11,276 nucleotides of DNA. Origin: DATBLY01 sp036555125 (lineage in GTDB: Bacteria > Actinomycetota > UBA4738 > HRBIN12). The notes beneath the pieces were generated by a model that was not told where the DNA came from, made no database searches, and saw nothing but the letters and a program-made list of their open reading frames with translations. The stretch lies in NCBI GenBank assembly GCA_036555125.1, contig DATBLY010000052.1, positions 1 to 11,276 on the forward strand, read 5' to 3'. The position numbers and the translations under genes were made by a program. Below, in pieces: positions 1 to 5,877 of this stretch (the first letter of the stretch is position 1; every line of letters begins with the position of its first letter).

Positions 1-371
1 TCGCCGCGGAGTGGGACCGCCCGGCAGCGGATGGTGCTGTCGTCGAGGTCCACCGTGAACGCGGCTTGCCTCCCGCACAGAGCCTCCACGTGCGCGGCGA
101 CGACGCCGGCTCCGGTCCCCTCCAGCCCGAACACCTCGAGCAGGCTGAGCCCCTCGAGCGGGGCGGGGGAGCCGAGCAACGCGGCGGCAGCGCCACCGGC
201 GGACGTGATCCGCAGGGCGGCGTCGGTGGACCACAGGACCTCCGGCAGCCGACGAGGCTCATCGGCTCCGACCGTCGGCACGTCCGCCGCGTCGATCTCG
301 GTCGACGCCGGCGGCTCCTTCGGCGGGGTCCACTCCCGGTCGGTGATCCCGACCAACTCCCATTGCCGCAT
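1..371 (-). CDS. PAS-domain protein, N-terminal part (runs off left edge)
   Basis: Reading leftwards from an ATG at 371, the frame stays open to the window edge (123 complete codons), so the C-terminus and any output domain are missing. Residues 1-45 are a Pro/Asp/Glu-rich lead-in. From about residue 46 the sequence looks like a PAS fold: VLWSTDAALRITSAGG, then a leucine-rich segment (LEGLSLLEVFG, 72-82), then FTVDLDDSTIRCRAVPLRG near the edge, which resembles the end of a PAS beta-sheet. PAS domains sense small ligands, redox state or light, and in Actinobacteria usually sit ahead of a histidine kinase, GGDEF or PP2C-type output. Which one applies here cannot be seen. No N-terminal membrane segment is visible, so it is probably cytosolic. 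The start is supported by a purine-rich ribosome binding site (AAGGGGAG) and a plausible promoter upstream. It is separated by 152 bases from the upstream sulP-type gene and probably has its own promoter. Confidence 0.75.
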   Translation of the reverse strand, partial: MRQWELVGITDREWTPPKEPPASTEIDAADVPTVGADEPRRLPEVLWSTDAALRITSAGGAAAALLGSPAPLEGLSLLEVFGLEGTGAGVVAAHVEALCGRQAAFTVDLDDSTIRCRAVPLRG

Positions 372-403
372 CCAGGCTCCCCTTCTCCCGGTGGGGTGCC
401 CCC

Positions 404-432
404 ACGCTAGGGAGCCCGAGCGGGCGGGTCCA
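404..432 (-). promoter_or_regulatory. Putative sigma-A-type promoter of the PAS gene
   Basis: On the minus strand there is a -35-like TGGACC (432-427), a 17-bp spacer and a -10-like TAGCGT (409-404). The expected transcription start near 397 would leave a leader of about 25 nt that carries the AAGGGGAG ribosome binding site. The xxGACC form of the -35 recurs before the helicase and PPK2 genes in this window. This is a motif-and-spacing prediction only. Confidence 0.45.
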
Positions 433-435
433 TCG

Positions 436-464
436 GGGGGCCGGCCGATTCGCTCCCGGCCCCC
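436..464. terminator. GC-rich inverted repeat after the sulP-type gene
   Basis: GGGGGCCGG (436-444) and CCGGCCCCC (456-464) form a perfect 9-bp stem around an 11-nt loop. It lies 60-88 bases beyond the stop codon of the SulP gene, where a transcription terminator would be expected, but there is no T-tract on either side. It also sits just upstream of the -35 of the PAS gene, so an operator role is an alternative. Confidence 0.35.
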
Positions 465-523
465 GGGTGAGGGGTGCGGTCCCCCGGACGAGCGCCGTCG
501 GAGGACCTAGGTCGGTCGCCGGT

Positions 524-2275
524 TCAGCGCCGTTCCTCCCAATCGACCCAGTCGATCCCCGAACCCCGCACGTAGGCGTCCACGGCGGTCCCGAGGGTGG
601 GGAAGAACCGGTCCGCCCCGATCCGGTCGTAGAGCCCGTAGCGACGCAACCGGTCCTTCACGGGGTCCTTCATCTCCGCGAACGCCAGCTCCACCCCCGC
701 CTCGTCGAGCTCGTCCAGCAGGTCCCGCAGCACGGTCCCCGCGGTGACGTCCACGTCGGTCATCGGCTCAGCGGCGACGAGGATCCAACGGACGCCTTCC
801 TGGGCTCGGATCAGGCCCAGCGCTCGGCGACGGAAGTTCGCGGCGTTCGCGAAGAACAGGGGCGCGTCGAACCGGTAGATCACGAGGCCCGGGATCGTGC
901 GCGCCCGAGGGAACCGATCGAGGTCGTGATAGCCCTTCAGGTCGTCCACGCGACCGAGGACGGCGTCGTGCGGACGCCACGCCCGCCGGATGAAGTTGCC
1001 GAGCGCCAGCAAGATCGCGACGAAGATCCCCCGCAGCACACCGAGCAGCGCGACGGCGAGGAACGCCCCCAGGAACAGGAAGAACTCGGACCGTCGGACG
1101 CGCAGCAAGCGGATCACGGCCCGGAGCTCGATCAGCGTCGTCGCGGCCGCGATCACGATCGCCGCGAGCGCGGCCTGCGGGAGGTTCCGCACGAGCCCCG
1201 GGGCGAACAGGAGCATGAGCGCGATCGCGAGGGCGCCGACGAGCGGCGCGAGCTGGGTCCGCGCGCCCGCCGAGACGGCCACGGGTGTCCGCGAGGCGCT
1301 GCTGCTGATCGGGAACCCCTGGAAGAGCCCGGCGGCGGCGTTGGCGACGCCGAGCGCCACCAGCTCCTGGTTCGGATCGACCTCCCGTCGCTCCCGGGCG
1401 GCGAGCGTCCGCGACAGGACGCTCGTGTCGGCGAGCGCGACCAGGGCGATCCCGAACGCGCCGAGCGACAGGTCCCACAGGTCGGCGAGATGGACCGAGG
1501 GCACCGTGAACGGCGGGAAGCCGCTCGGGAGCACGCCGACCACCTCGACCACGCCGCGGAGGTCGAAGATCGACACGGCGGCCATCCCGATCAGCGCGGC
1601 GATCAGCACCCCCGGAACGCGAGGCGCGAACCGGCGCGTCGCGAGGATCACGACGAGCGCGCTCACACCGATCGCGAGCGCCTCCGGGACCGTCTCCCCG
1701 TTCCACACGCCGCGGAGGAACGCCCACGTCTCCGGCAGCAGCCCGTCCGCATCCGTCGAGAACCCGAACAAGGCCGGCAGCTGCCCGACGATGACCGTGA
1801 GCGCGATGCCGTTCAGGAACCCGTAGCGGATCGGTACGGACAGGAGGTCGGTAACGAATCCCACGTGCGCGAGGCCCGCGACCGCGCACAGGAGGCCGGT
1901 GAGGATCGCGAGCATCCCCGCGAGCGCGAGCGCCCGATCCGGATCGCCCGCCGCGAGCGGCAGGACGACCGCGGCGATGAGCGGCGCGAGCGACGAGTCC
2001 GGGCCGAGGACCAGGACCCGCGACGGTCCCGCGACCGCGTACGCGATGAGCGGGAGGATCGTCGCGTAGAGCCCCGTGATCGCCGGCAGCCCCGCGGCCT
2101 GCGCGTACCCCATGCCGACCGGGATCAGGATCGCCGTGAGGACGATCCCCGCCACGACGTCGTGCGGCAACCAGGGCGCGCGGTAGTGCACCAGGGTGTG
2201 GAGCCCGGGGAGCCACCGCCAGACCCCTCGCGCCGGGGGGGACGGCACCCGGCCGGCACGCTCGACCTCCGTCAT
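524..2275 (-). CDS. SulP-family anion transporter with STAS domain
   Basis: This 583-aa inner-membrane transporter belongs to the SulP/SLC26 family, which moves sulfate, bicarbonate or other anions, usually with H+ or Na+. The N-terminal signature GYAQAAGLPAITGLYATILP (56-75) is clear and is followed by many hydrophobic segments to about residue 428. FPISSSASRT (321-330) is the conserved late-core stretch. A STAS domain fills about 440-571. Its regulatory-loop position reads DVDVTA (507-512), with Thr511 where anti-sigma-antagonist STAS domains carry the phosphorylated Ser; I recall Thr/Ala variants being common in bacterial SulP proteins. The length is normal for the family. The ATG start at 2275 has a G-rich purine run immediately before it, but the spacing is short. 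The gene follows the oxidoreductase gene by 85 bases on the same strand and could be cotranscribed. Substrate is unknown: no sulfate-assimilation or carboxysome genes are adjacent to guide the choice. Confidence 0.92.
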   Translation of the reverse strand: MTEVERAGRVPSPPARGVWRWLPGLHTLVHYRAPWLPHDVVAGIVLTAILIPVGMGYAQAAGLPAITGLYATILPLIAYAVAGPSRVLVLGPDSSLAPLIAAVVLPLAAGDPDRALALAGMLAILTGLLCAVAGLAHVGFVTDLLSVPIRYGFLNGIALTVIVGQLPALFGFSTDADGLLPETWAFLRGVWNGETVPEALAIGVSALVVILATRRFAPRVPGVLIAALIGMAAVSIFDLRGVVEVVGVLPSGFPPFTVPSVHLADLWDLSLGAFGIALVALADTSVLSRTLAARERREVDPNQELVALGVANAAAGLFQGFPISSSASRTPVAVSAGARTQLAPLVGALAIALMLLFAPGLVRNLPQAALAAIVIAAATTLIELRAVIRLLRVRRSEFFLFLGAFLAVALLGVLRGIFVAILLALGNFIRRAWRPHDAVLGRVDDLKGYHDLDRFPRARTIPGLVIYRFDAPLFFANAANFRRRALGLIRAQEGVRWILVAAEPMTDVDVTAGTVLRDLLDELDEAGVELAFAEMKDPVKDRLRRYGLYDRIGADRFFPTLGTAVDAYVRGSGIDWVDWEERR

Positions 2276-2360
2276 CGCTCCCCCCCGGCGCCGCGATCGC
2301 GGCCGGAACGGACGCTACCGCAGGAGGTGGTCCAGGCGCTGCGACGCTCGCGGTCGGCGC

Positions 2361-3992
2361 TCAGGCGCGGCGCTTGCGCGCCCGCTTGTCCTCGAGGATC
2401 TCTCGCACGACGTGGTGGCCGGGCATCCCGGTCACGCCGCCCCCCGCGTGGGTGGCGCTCGAGGCCTGGTACAGACCGGAGATCGGCGTCCGGTAGTCCG
2501 CGTACCCCACCGCGGGCCGCATGTGGAACAGCTGATCGACGGTCAGCTCGCCGTGGAAGATGTTGCCGCCGATCAGGTCCCAGCCCTCCTGCATCTGCTT
2601 CGGCCCGATGATCTGACGCGCGAGCACGGATCCCTCGAACCCTGGCGCGACCTCGTCGAAGCGCGCGATCAGTCGGTCCGCATAGGCCTCGAGCTCTGCG
2701 GTGTGGTCGTCGTCGTCCTCGGCCCACGCGGCCGGCACCCACTGGCTGAACATCGACACCGTATGGATGCCCTCCGGGGCGAGGGTCGTGTCGACGACGG
2801 TCGGGATCTCCGTGTCGCTGAACGGGCGGCGGGCCGCGCGCCCGAAGCGCGCATCCTGGTACGCCTCCTCGAGCTGCTCGATGTCGTCGAGGATCTGGAT
2901 CGCCCCGCCGTGGATCTCCGGGTCGAAGTCCGGATCCGCGGTGAACGTCGGGAGCCGGCTGATCGCGAGGTTGATCTTCACGGTCCCGCTCCGCGTCTTC
3001 CAGTGCTCGATGTCGTGCACGAAGTCCGCAGGCAGCTCGGCGGGGTCGAGGTGCCGCAGGAACGCGATCTTCGGGTGACAGGTCGTGATCACGATCGGCG
3101 ACAGGAGCTCCTCCCCGCTCGCGAGCACGACGCCGCGCGCGCGGCCGTTCACCGTGAGCACGCGCTCGACGGCCGCGTCGGTCCGGACCTCGGCGCCGAA
3201 CGCCCGGGCGGAGGCCTCGCACGCCGCGGCCACGGCGCCCATCCCGCCCTCGACGAAGCCCCAGCTCGCCACCTCGCCGTCGCCGATGTCACCCACCGAG
3301 TGGTGCATCAGGACGTACGCCGTGCCGGGCGCGTCGGGACCCGCCCACGTCCCGATGATGCCGTTCACGGCCATGAAGCCCTTCATCTCGGGCGTCTCGA
3401 ACCACCGCTCCAACAGGTCGGTCGCGCTCATCGTGAACAAGCGCGTGACGTCCGCGACGGTCCGCTCGTCGACGTGCTTGCGGAGCGTCCACCCGAGCTG
3501 CGCGACGTCCCTCAGGTCGCTCGGCTTCGTCGAGCCCAACCGGGGCGGCGTCTGCATCAGCAGCGGCCCAAGGATGTCGGCGATCCGCGCGATCCACGCG
3601 TAGAAGGCCTCGTACGCGTCGGCGTCGCGCTTCGAGAGCCGCTCGATCGAGGCGCGCGTCTTCGCGTCGTCGTCGGCCTGCACGATCGAGCCGCCGCCGC
3701 GCATCGGCAGGTACCCCTGCCCGAGCGGCAGGAGCTTGAACCCGTGCCGCTCGAGCTCGAGGTCGCGCCGGACCGACGGGGGCATCAACGACATCGTGTA
3801 GCTGAGGGTGTTGACCTTCACGCCGGGGAGCTCGTCGGGCCAGGGTTCCATCGTGTCGGCGGCGCCGCCGGTCTTGTGGCGCTTCTCGAGGACGACCACC
3901 CGGGCGCCGTACTTCGCGAGGTACGCCGCGGCGACGAGCCCGTTGTGCCCGCCACCGACCACGATCGCGTCGTAGATGCTGTTCGATGCCAT
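2361..3992 (-). CDS. PYROXD2/phytoene-dehydrogenase-like FAD oxidoreductase
   Basis: The 543-aa product is a flavoprotein of the CrtI/PYROXD2 amine-oxidase superfamily. The N-terminus carries the dinucleotide-binding fold IVVGGGHNGL (10-19) and the ribose-binding acid E36 in VVVLEK, followed by TGGAADT. The C-terminus GLYQASSATHAGGGVTGMPG is the second FAD-contact motif typical of this group. The length and the HNGL motif fit PYROXD2-like proteins better than true carotenoid desaturases, and no carotenoid genes are nearby, so a role in carotenogenesis is unlikely; the real substrate is unknown. An upstream in-frame TTG at 4010 is possible, but ATG at 3992 is preferred because GGGGA lies 8 nt before it and the Rossmann strand begins soon after. 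It is divergent from msrA and is the first gene of a minus-strand run towards the SulP gene. No signal peptide is seen. Confidence 0.9.
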   Translation of the reverse strand: MASNSIYDAIVVGGGHNGLVAAAYLAKYGARVVVLEKRHKTGGAADTMEPWPDELPGVKVNTLSYTMSLMPPSVRRDLELERHGFKLLPLGQGYLPMRGGGSIVQADDDAKTRASIERLSKRDADAYEAFYAWIARIADILGPLLMQTPPRLGSTKPSDLRDVAQLGWTLRKHVDERTVADVTRLFTMSATDLLERWFETPEMKGFMAVNGIIGTWAGPDAPGTAYVLMHHSVGDIGDGEVASWGFVEGGMGAVAAACEASARAFGAEVRTDAAVERVLTVNGRARGVVLASGEELLSPIVITTCHPKIAFLRHLDPAELPADFVHDIEHWKTRSGTVKINLAISRLPTFTADPDFDPEIHGGAIQILDDIEQLEEAYQDARFGRAARRPFSDTEIPTVVDTTLAPEGIHTVSMFSQWVPAAWAEDDDDHTAELEAYADRLIARFDEVAPGFEGSVLARQIIGPKQMQEGWDLIGGNIFHGELTVDQLFHMRPAVGYADYRTPISGLYQASSATHAGGGVTGMPGHHVVREILEDKRARKRRA

Positions 3993-3994
3993 GG

Positions 3995-4010
3995 TTGAAT
4001 CCCCGTTCAA
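3995..4010. promoter_or_regulatory. Imperfect palindrome in the 5' leader of the oxidoreductase gene
   Basis: TTGAAT-CCCC-GTTCAA is a dyad with one mismatch, just before the ATG at 3992. It resembles a weak LexA-type half-site pair (GAAC-N4-GTTC with one substitution). The same bases provide the probable ribosome binding site (GGGGA on the minus strand), so the symmetry may be accidental. Confidence 0.2.
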
Positions 4011-4025
4011 ACTCGCGAGCAGCGC

Positions 4026-4031
4026 AGCCTA
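4026..4031 (-). promoter_or_regulatory. Putative -10 element of the oxidoreductase gene
   Basis: TAGGCT on the minus strand fits the TANNNT pattern and would start transcription near 4019, giving a leader of about 26 nt. The identical hexamer lies ahead of the PAP2-like/kinase gene (10488-10483). No good -35 is visible; TTCCCT lies 18 bp upstream. Between them is GCGCG-AA-CGCGC (4035-4046), a short inverted repeat. Confidence 0.35.
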
Positions 4032-4120
4032 CCAGCGCGAACGCGCACGAGGGAAGCGCAGCGCCCGAACCGACGACGCGCGGGGGTGCAACGTTCGAGG
4101 CCCTCACGGACACGATGAGG

Positions 4121-4140
4121 TACAACGGCTGCGAAGGAGG
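4121..4140 (+). promoter_or_regulatory. Putative msrA -10 element and ribosome binding site
   Basis: TACAAC (4121-4126) is a -10 candidate. AAGGAGG at 4134-4140 is the strongest Shine-Dalgarno sequence in the window, 4 nt before the ATG at 4145. It fixes the start against the upstream in-frame ATG at 3986, which would overlap the divergent gene. The -35 is unclear (GAGGCC, 18 bp upstream, is weak). Confidence 0.5.
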
Positions 4141-4144
4141 TCCG

Positions 4145-4657
4145 ATGTCGACCGAGACGATGACCGTGGGTGCGGGCTGCTTCTGGGGGGTGGAGTACGT
4201 GTTCCGGCGCGTGCCGGGAGTGACGGCGGTGCAGGTCGGCTACGCCGGTGGGATCACACCGAACCCGACCTACCAGGACGTGTGTTCCCATACGACCGGG
4301 CATGCCGAGGTGTGCGAGGTGACGTTCGACCCCGAGCGGGTCACGTACGACCAGCTCCTCGAGGTGTTCTGGGCGATGCACGATCCGACCCAGGTGAATC
4401 GGCAGGGCCCCGACGTGGGCGACCAGTACCGCAGTGCGATCTTCACGTACAGCGACGAGCAGCGTGTGGCCGCCGAGGCCTCACGCGATCGCGCGCAGGC
4501 GCGCTTCGACCGCCCGATCGCGACCGAGATCCGACCGCTCGCGCAGTTCTATCCGGCCGAGGACTACCACCAGGACTACTACGGGCGGAACGGCCACACG
4601 CCGTACTGCCACGTGGTCCCGGTCGGGGTGCTCGAGGAGCTCGGCCTCACCGTCTGA
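4145..4657 (+). CDS. msrA: Peptide-methionine (S)-S-oxide reductase MsrA
   Basis: This 170-aa cytosolic repair enzyme reduces methionine-S-sulfoxide in proteins back to methionine, normally using thioredoxin. The catalytic motif GCFWG is at 11-15 with nucleophile Cys12. Other family hallmarks are VGYAGG (31-36), TGHAEV (51-56), FDP (61-63), HDPTQ (79-83), GDQYRSAIF (92-100) and the substrate-pocket stretch AEDYHQDYY (138-146). Cys155 in PYCHVV is the likely resolving cysteine. Two further cysteines, C47 and C57, are present; C47 is often seen in the family, while C57 replaces the usual Val of the TGHAEVVEV stretch. His49 stands where Gly is common (CSG). The length is typical of a stand-alone MsrA; no MsrB domain is fused. 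It is divergent from the oxidoreductase gene and converges on the CDGSH gene with only 17 bases between stops. Confidence 0.97.
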   Translation: MSTETMTVGAGCFWGVEYVFRRVPGVTAVQVGYAGGITPNPTYQDVCSHTTGHAEVCEVTFDPERVTYDQLLEVFWAMHDPTQVNRQGPDVGDQYRSAIFTYSDEQRVAAEASRDRAQARFDRPIATEIRPLAQFYPAEDYHQDYYGRNGHTPYCHVVPVGVLEELGLTV

Positions 4658-4674
4658 CGACGGGCGGCCCACGG

Positions 4675-5349
4675 TCAGCCCTCGCGGAAGCCGATCTGGT
4701 CGTGGGTCCCGTCGCAGAACGGCTTGTTCCGCGAGTGCCCGCAGCGACAGAGCGTCACGCGGTTGCGGACCTCGTACGGCCGCCCGTCCTCGGACTCGAC
4801 CGGGATGCCGCCGCGCACGAGGAGCGGCCCGGCGCGGCAGATCGCCACGACGGGCTCGAACCCCGGCTCCACGTCGGGCGCGCCCGGAGCCGGCGCGTAC
4901 GCCAGACGGCCGGAGGGACACAAGGAGACCATGCGCTGCAAGCGCTCCCGGATCGCCGGATCCGCGGTCTCGTCGATCATGTCCCAGACGCGCGTGAACC
5001 GGTCGCCGCAGTAGCCCGCGTGCGTGCAGAGCGAGTAGTCGTCGGTCATCACGACGCCCTCGCCCGGCCACTCCGAGGCGCGCGCGGATCGCGGCCCGCG
5101 GTCCGCGACCTCAGTGCCGTCGAACCCCTCGTCGTGCGTGTCGTCGCAGAACGGCTTCGTAGAGGAGTTCCCGCAGCGGCAGAGGCGGTACCGCTTCCCG
5201 ACCTCGAGCGGCTCGAGCGGCTCCCAGTCGATCGGCTCGCCGTACTCGGTCTCCACCTGCGCGGTGCGCGCGAGCGGCACGCCGATCACCTCGTAGGGGC
5301 CGTCCCGCAGGACCCGGATCTTCGCCCCGTCGGCCATGCGGAGGAGCAT
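4675..5349 (-). CDS. Iron-sulfur protein: CDGSH - 4Fe-4S-like segment - CDGSH
   Basis: The 224-aa soluble product has three candidate metal sites. The first CDGSH-type site uses C57, C59, C68 and H72, but reads CDDTH rather than CDG(S/T)H. A middle segment with C108, C114 and C144 (CTHAGYC and CPSGRL) resembles the divergent 4Fe-4S mono-cluster domain often paired with CDGSH motifs. The second CDGSH site uses C201, C203, C212 and H216 in CRCGHSRNKPFCDGTH. CDGSH sites bind a redox-active [2Fe-2S] cluster with 3Cys:1His ligation and are linked to iron/redox balance and electron transfer. The partner here is unknown. ATG at 5349 is taken as the start; ATG at 5337 is equally possible because neither has a convincing ribosome binding site. 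It follows the membrane-protein gene by 14 bases, so the two probably form an operon. Confidence 0.9.
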   Translation of the reverse strand: MLLRMADGAKIRVLRDGPYEVIGVPLARTAQVETEYGEPIDWEPLEPLEVGKRYRLCRCGNSSTKPFCDDTHDEGFDGTEVADRGPRSARASEWPGEGVVMTDDYSLCTHAGYCGDRFTRVWDMIDETADPAIRERLQRMVSLCPSGRLAYAPAPGAPDVEPGFEPVVAICRAGPLLVRGGIPVESEDGRPYEVRNRVTLCRCGHSRNKPFCDGTHDQIGFREG

Positions 5350-5363
5350 ACCGAGGGCCGCCC

Positions 5364-5807
5364 TCAGCCGGCGTCGGCGCGCCCCGCGCCGGGGGCGCAG
5401 CCGATCGTCGCGCCCGCCAGCGCGGCGCCGATCGCGACCGTGGTCGCGTCATCGAACCACCGGTAGGTGAAGAACCAGCCCGGGTCGGTCCATCCGAGCT
5501 GCGGCGCCCATCGCAGGAGCGCGACGTGGAGCGCCGGCAGGAGCGCGACCGGGACGAGCCACAGGAACCGCCACGCGAACGCCGCCGCCCGCCACGGGAA
5601 CCGGACCCCCGCCGTGGCGCACGCGCCCGCGATCACGACCGGGGTGATCGTCGCGAGGTACAGGCGCAGATCGAACCGCTGCGCCTGGATCGCGACCTCG
5701 TCGAACCGCTCGTCGGCGATCCCCGCCAGCCACAGCGCGAACCCGGCGACGACCACCAGGTCGATCCGAACGAGCCGACCACGACCCCGCCGGGACACGC
5801 GGCGCAT
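5364..5807 (-). CDS. Small four-helix membrane protein, unknown function
   Basis: I do not recognise this 147-aa protein. It begins with an Arg-rich, positively charged N-terminus (1-15) that should stay in the cytoplasm. Four hydrophobic stretches follow at about 15-31, 49-67, 77-98 and 119-137, consistent with a four-helix inner-membrane protein. A Trp/Tyr/Phe-rich segment (WTDPGWFFTYRWFDD, 106-120) lies between helices 3 and 4 and could sit at the membrane surface. The sequence is not low-complexity antisense-like, and the frame is bounded by a divergent promoter on one side and a 14-base gap to the CDGSH gene on the other, which supports a real gene and an operon of two. The start is uncertain: ATG at 5807 has only a weak GTAGG ahead, and a GTG three codons later would also work. 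Confidence 0.65.
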   Translation of the reverse strand: MRRVSRRGRGRLVRIDLVVVAGFALWLAGIADERFDEVAIQAQRFDLRLYLATITPVVIAGACATAGVRFPWRAAAFAWRFLWLVPVALLPALHVALLRWAPQLGWTDPGWFFTYRWFDDATTVAIGAALAGATIGCAPGAGRADAG

Positions 5808-5830
5808 CCTACGACCGCCCTGGCGCCTGC

Positions 5831-5859
5831 TCGACCCGGCCGGTCCCAGCGTCTATCCT
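5831..5859 (+). promoter_or_regulatory. Putative sigma-A-type promoter of the UvrD-like helicase
   Basis: A -35-like TCGACC (5831-5836), an exactly 17-bp spacer and a -10-like TATCCT (5854-5859) are followed by the GTG start at 5870. A start of transcription around 5865-5868 would leave a leader of only 2-5 nt, so translation would be effectively leaderless. No Shine-Dalgarno sequence is present. Confidence 0.55.
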
Positions 5860-5861
5860 TC

Positions 5862-5877
5862 TCGAACACGTGTTCGA
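5862..5877. promoter_or_regulatory. Perfect LexA (SOS) box overlapping the helicase start
   Basis: TCGAACACGTGTTCGA is a perfect 16-bp palindrome. It matches the mycobacterial SOS box TCGAAC-N4-GTTCGA at every fixed position and contains the wider Gram-positive core GAAC-N4-GTTC. It starts 2 bases after the -10 and covers the expected transcription start and the GTG codon, so bound LexA would block initiation. After DNA damage, RecA-stimulated LexA cleavage would release it. It lies 55 bases upstream of the divergent membrane-protein gene and might influence that gene too. Confidence 0.85.

Noticed and set aside
504..513. GACCTAGGTC palindrome after the SulP gene
   Set aside because: A single 10-bp palindrome with no repeat partner or clear link to a promoter; chance is a sufficient explanation.
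2312..2334. TGGACC and TAGCGT (minus strand) upstream of the SulP gene as a promoter
   Set aside because: The two hexamers match those of the PAS gene promoter, but the spacer is only 11 bp, which is incompatible with a sigma-A promoter.
467..2611. Long plus-strand open frame of 714 codons opposite the SulP gene
   Set aside because: Its product is an Arg/Glu/Asp/Pro-rich low-complexity string typical of the antisense frame of a high-GC gene, and the opposite strand encodes an unmistakable SulP transporter.
2196..3998. Plus-strand open frame of 600 codons opposite the PYROXD2-like gene
   Set aside because: Same antisense composition (RDR, EHAL and VRV repeats) with no recognisable domain; the minus strand has intact FAD-binding motifs.
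3986..4144. Upstream in-frame start for msrA at 3986
   Set aside because: It would overlap the divergent gene and add 53 residues absent from MsrA proteins; AAGGAGG marks ATG 4145.
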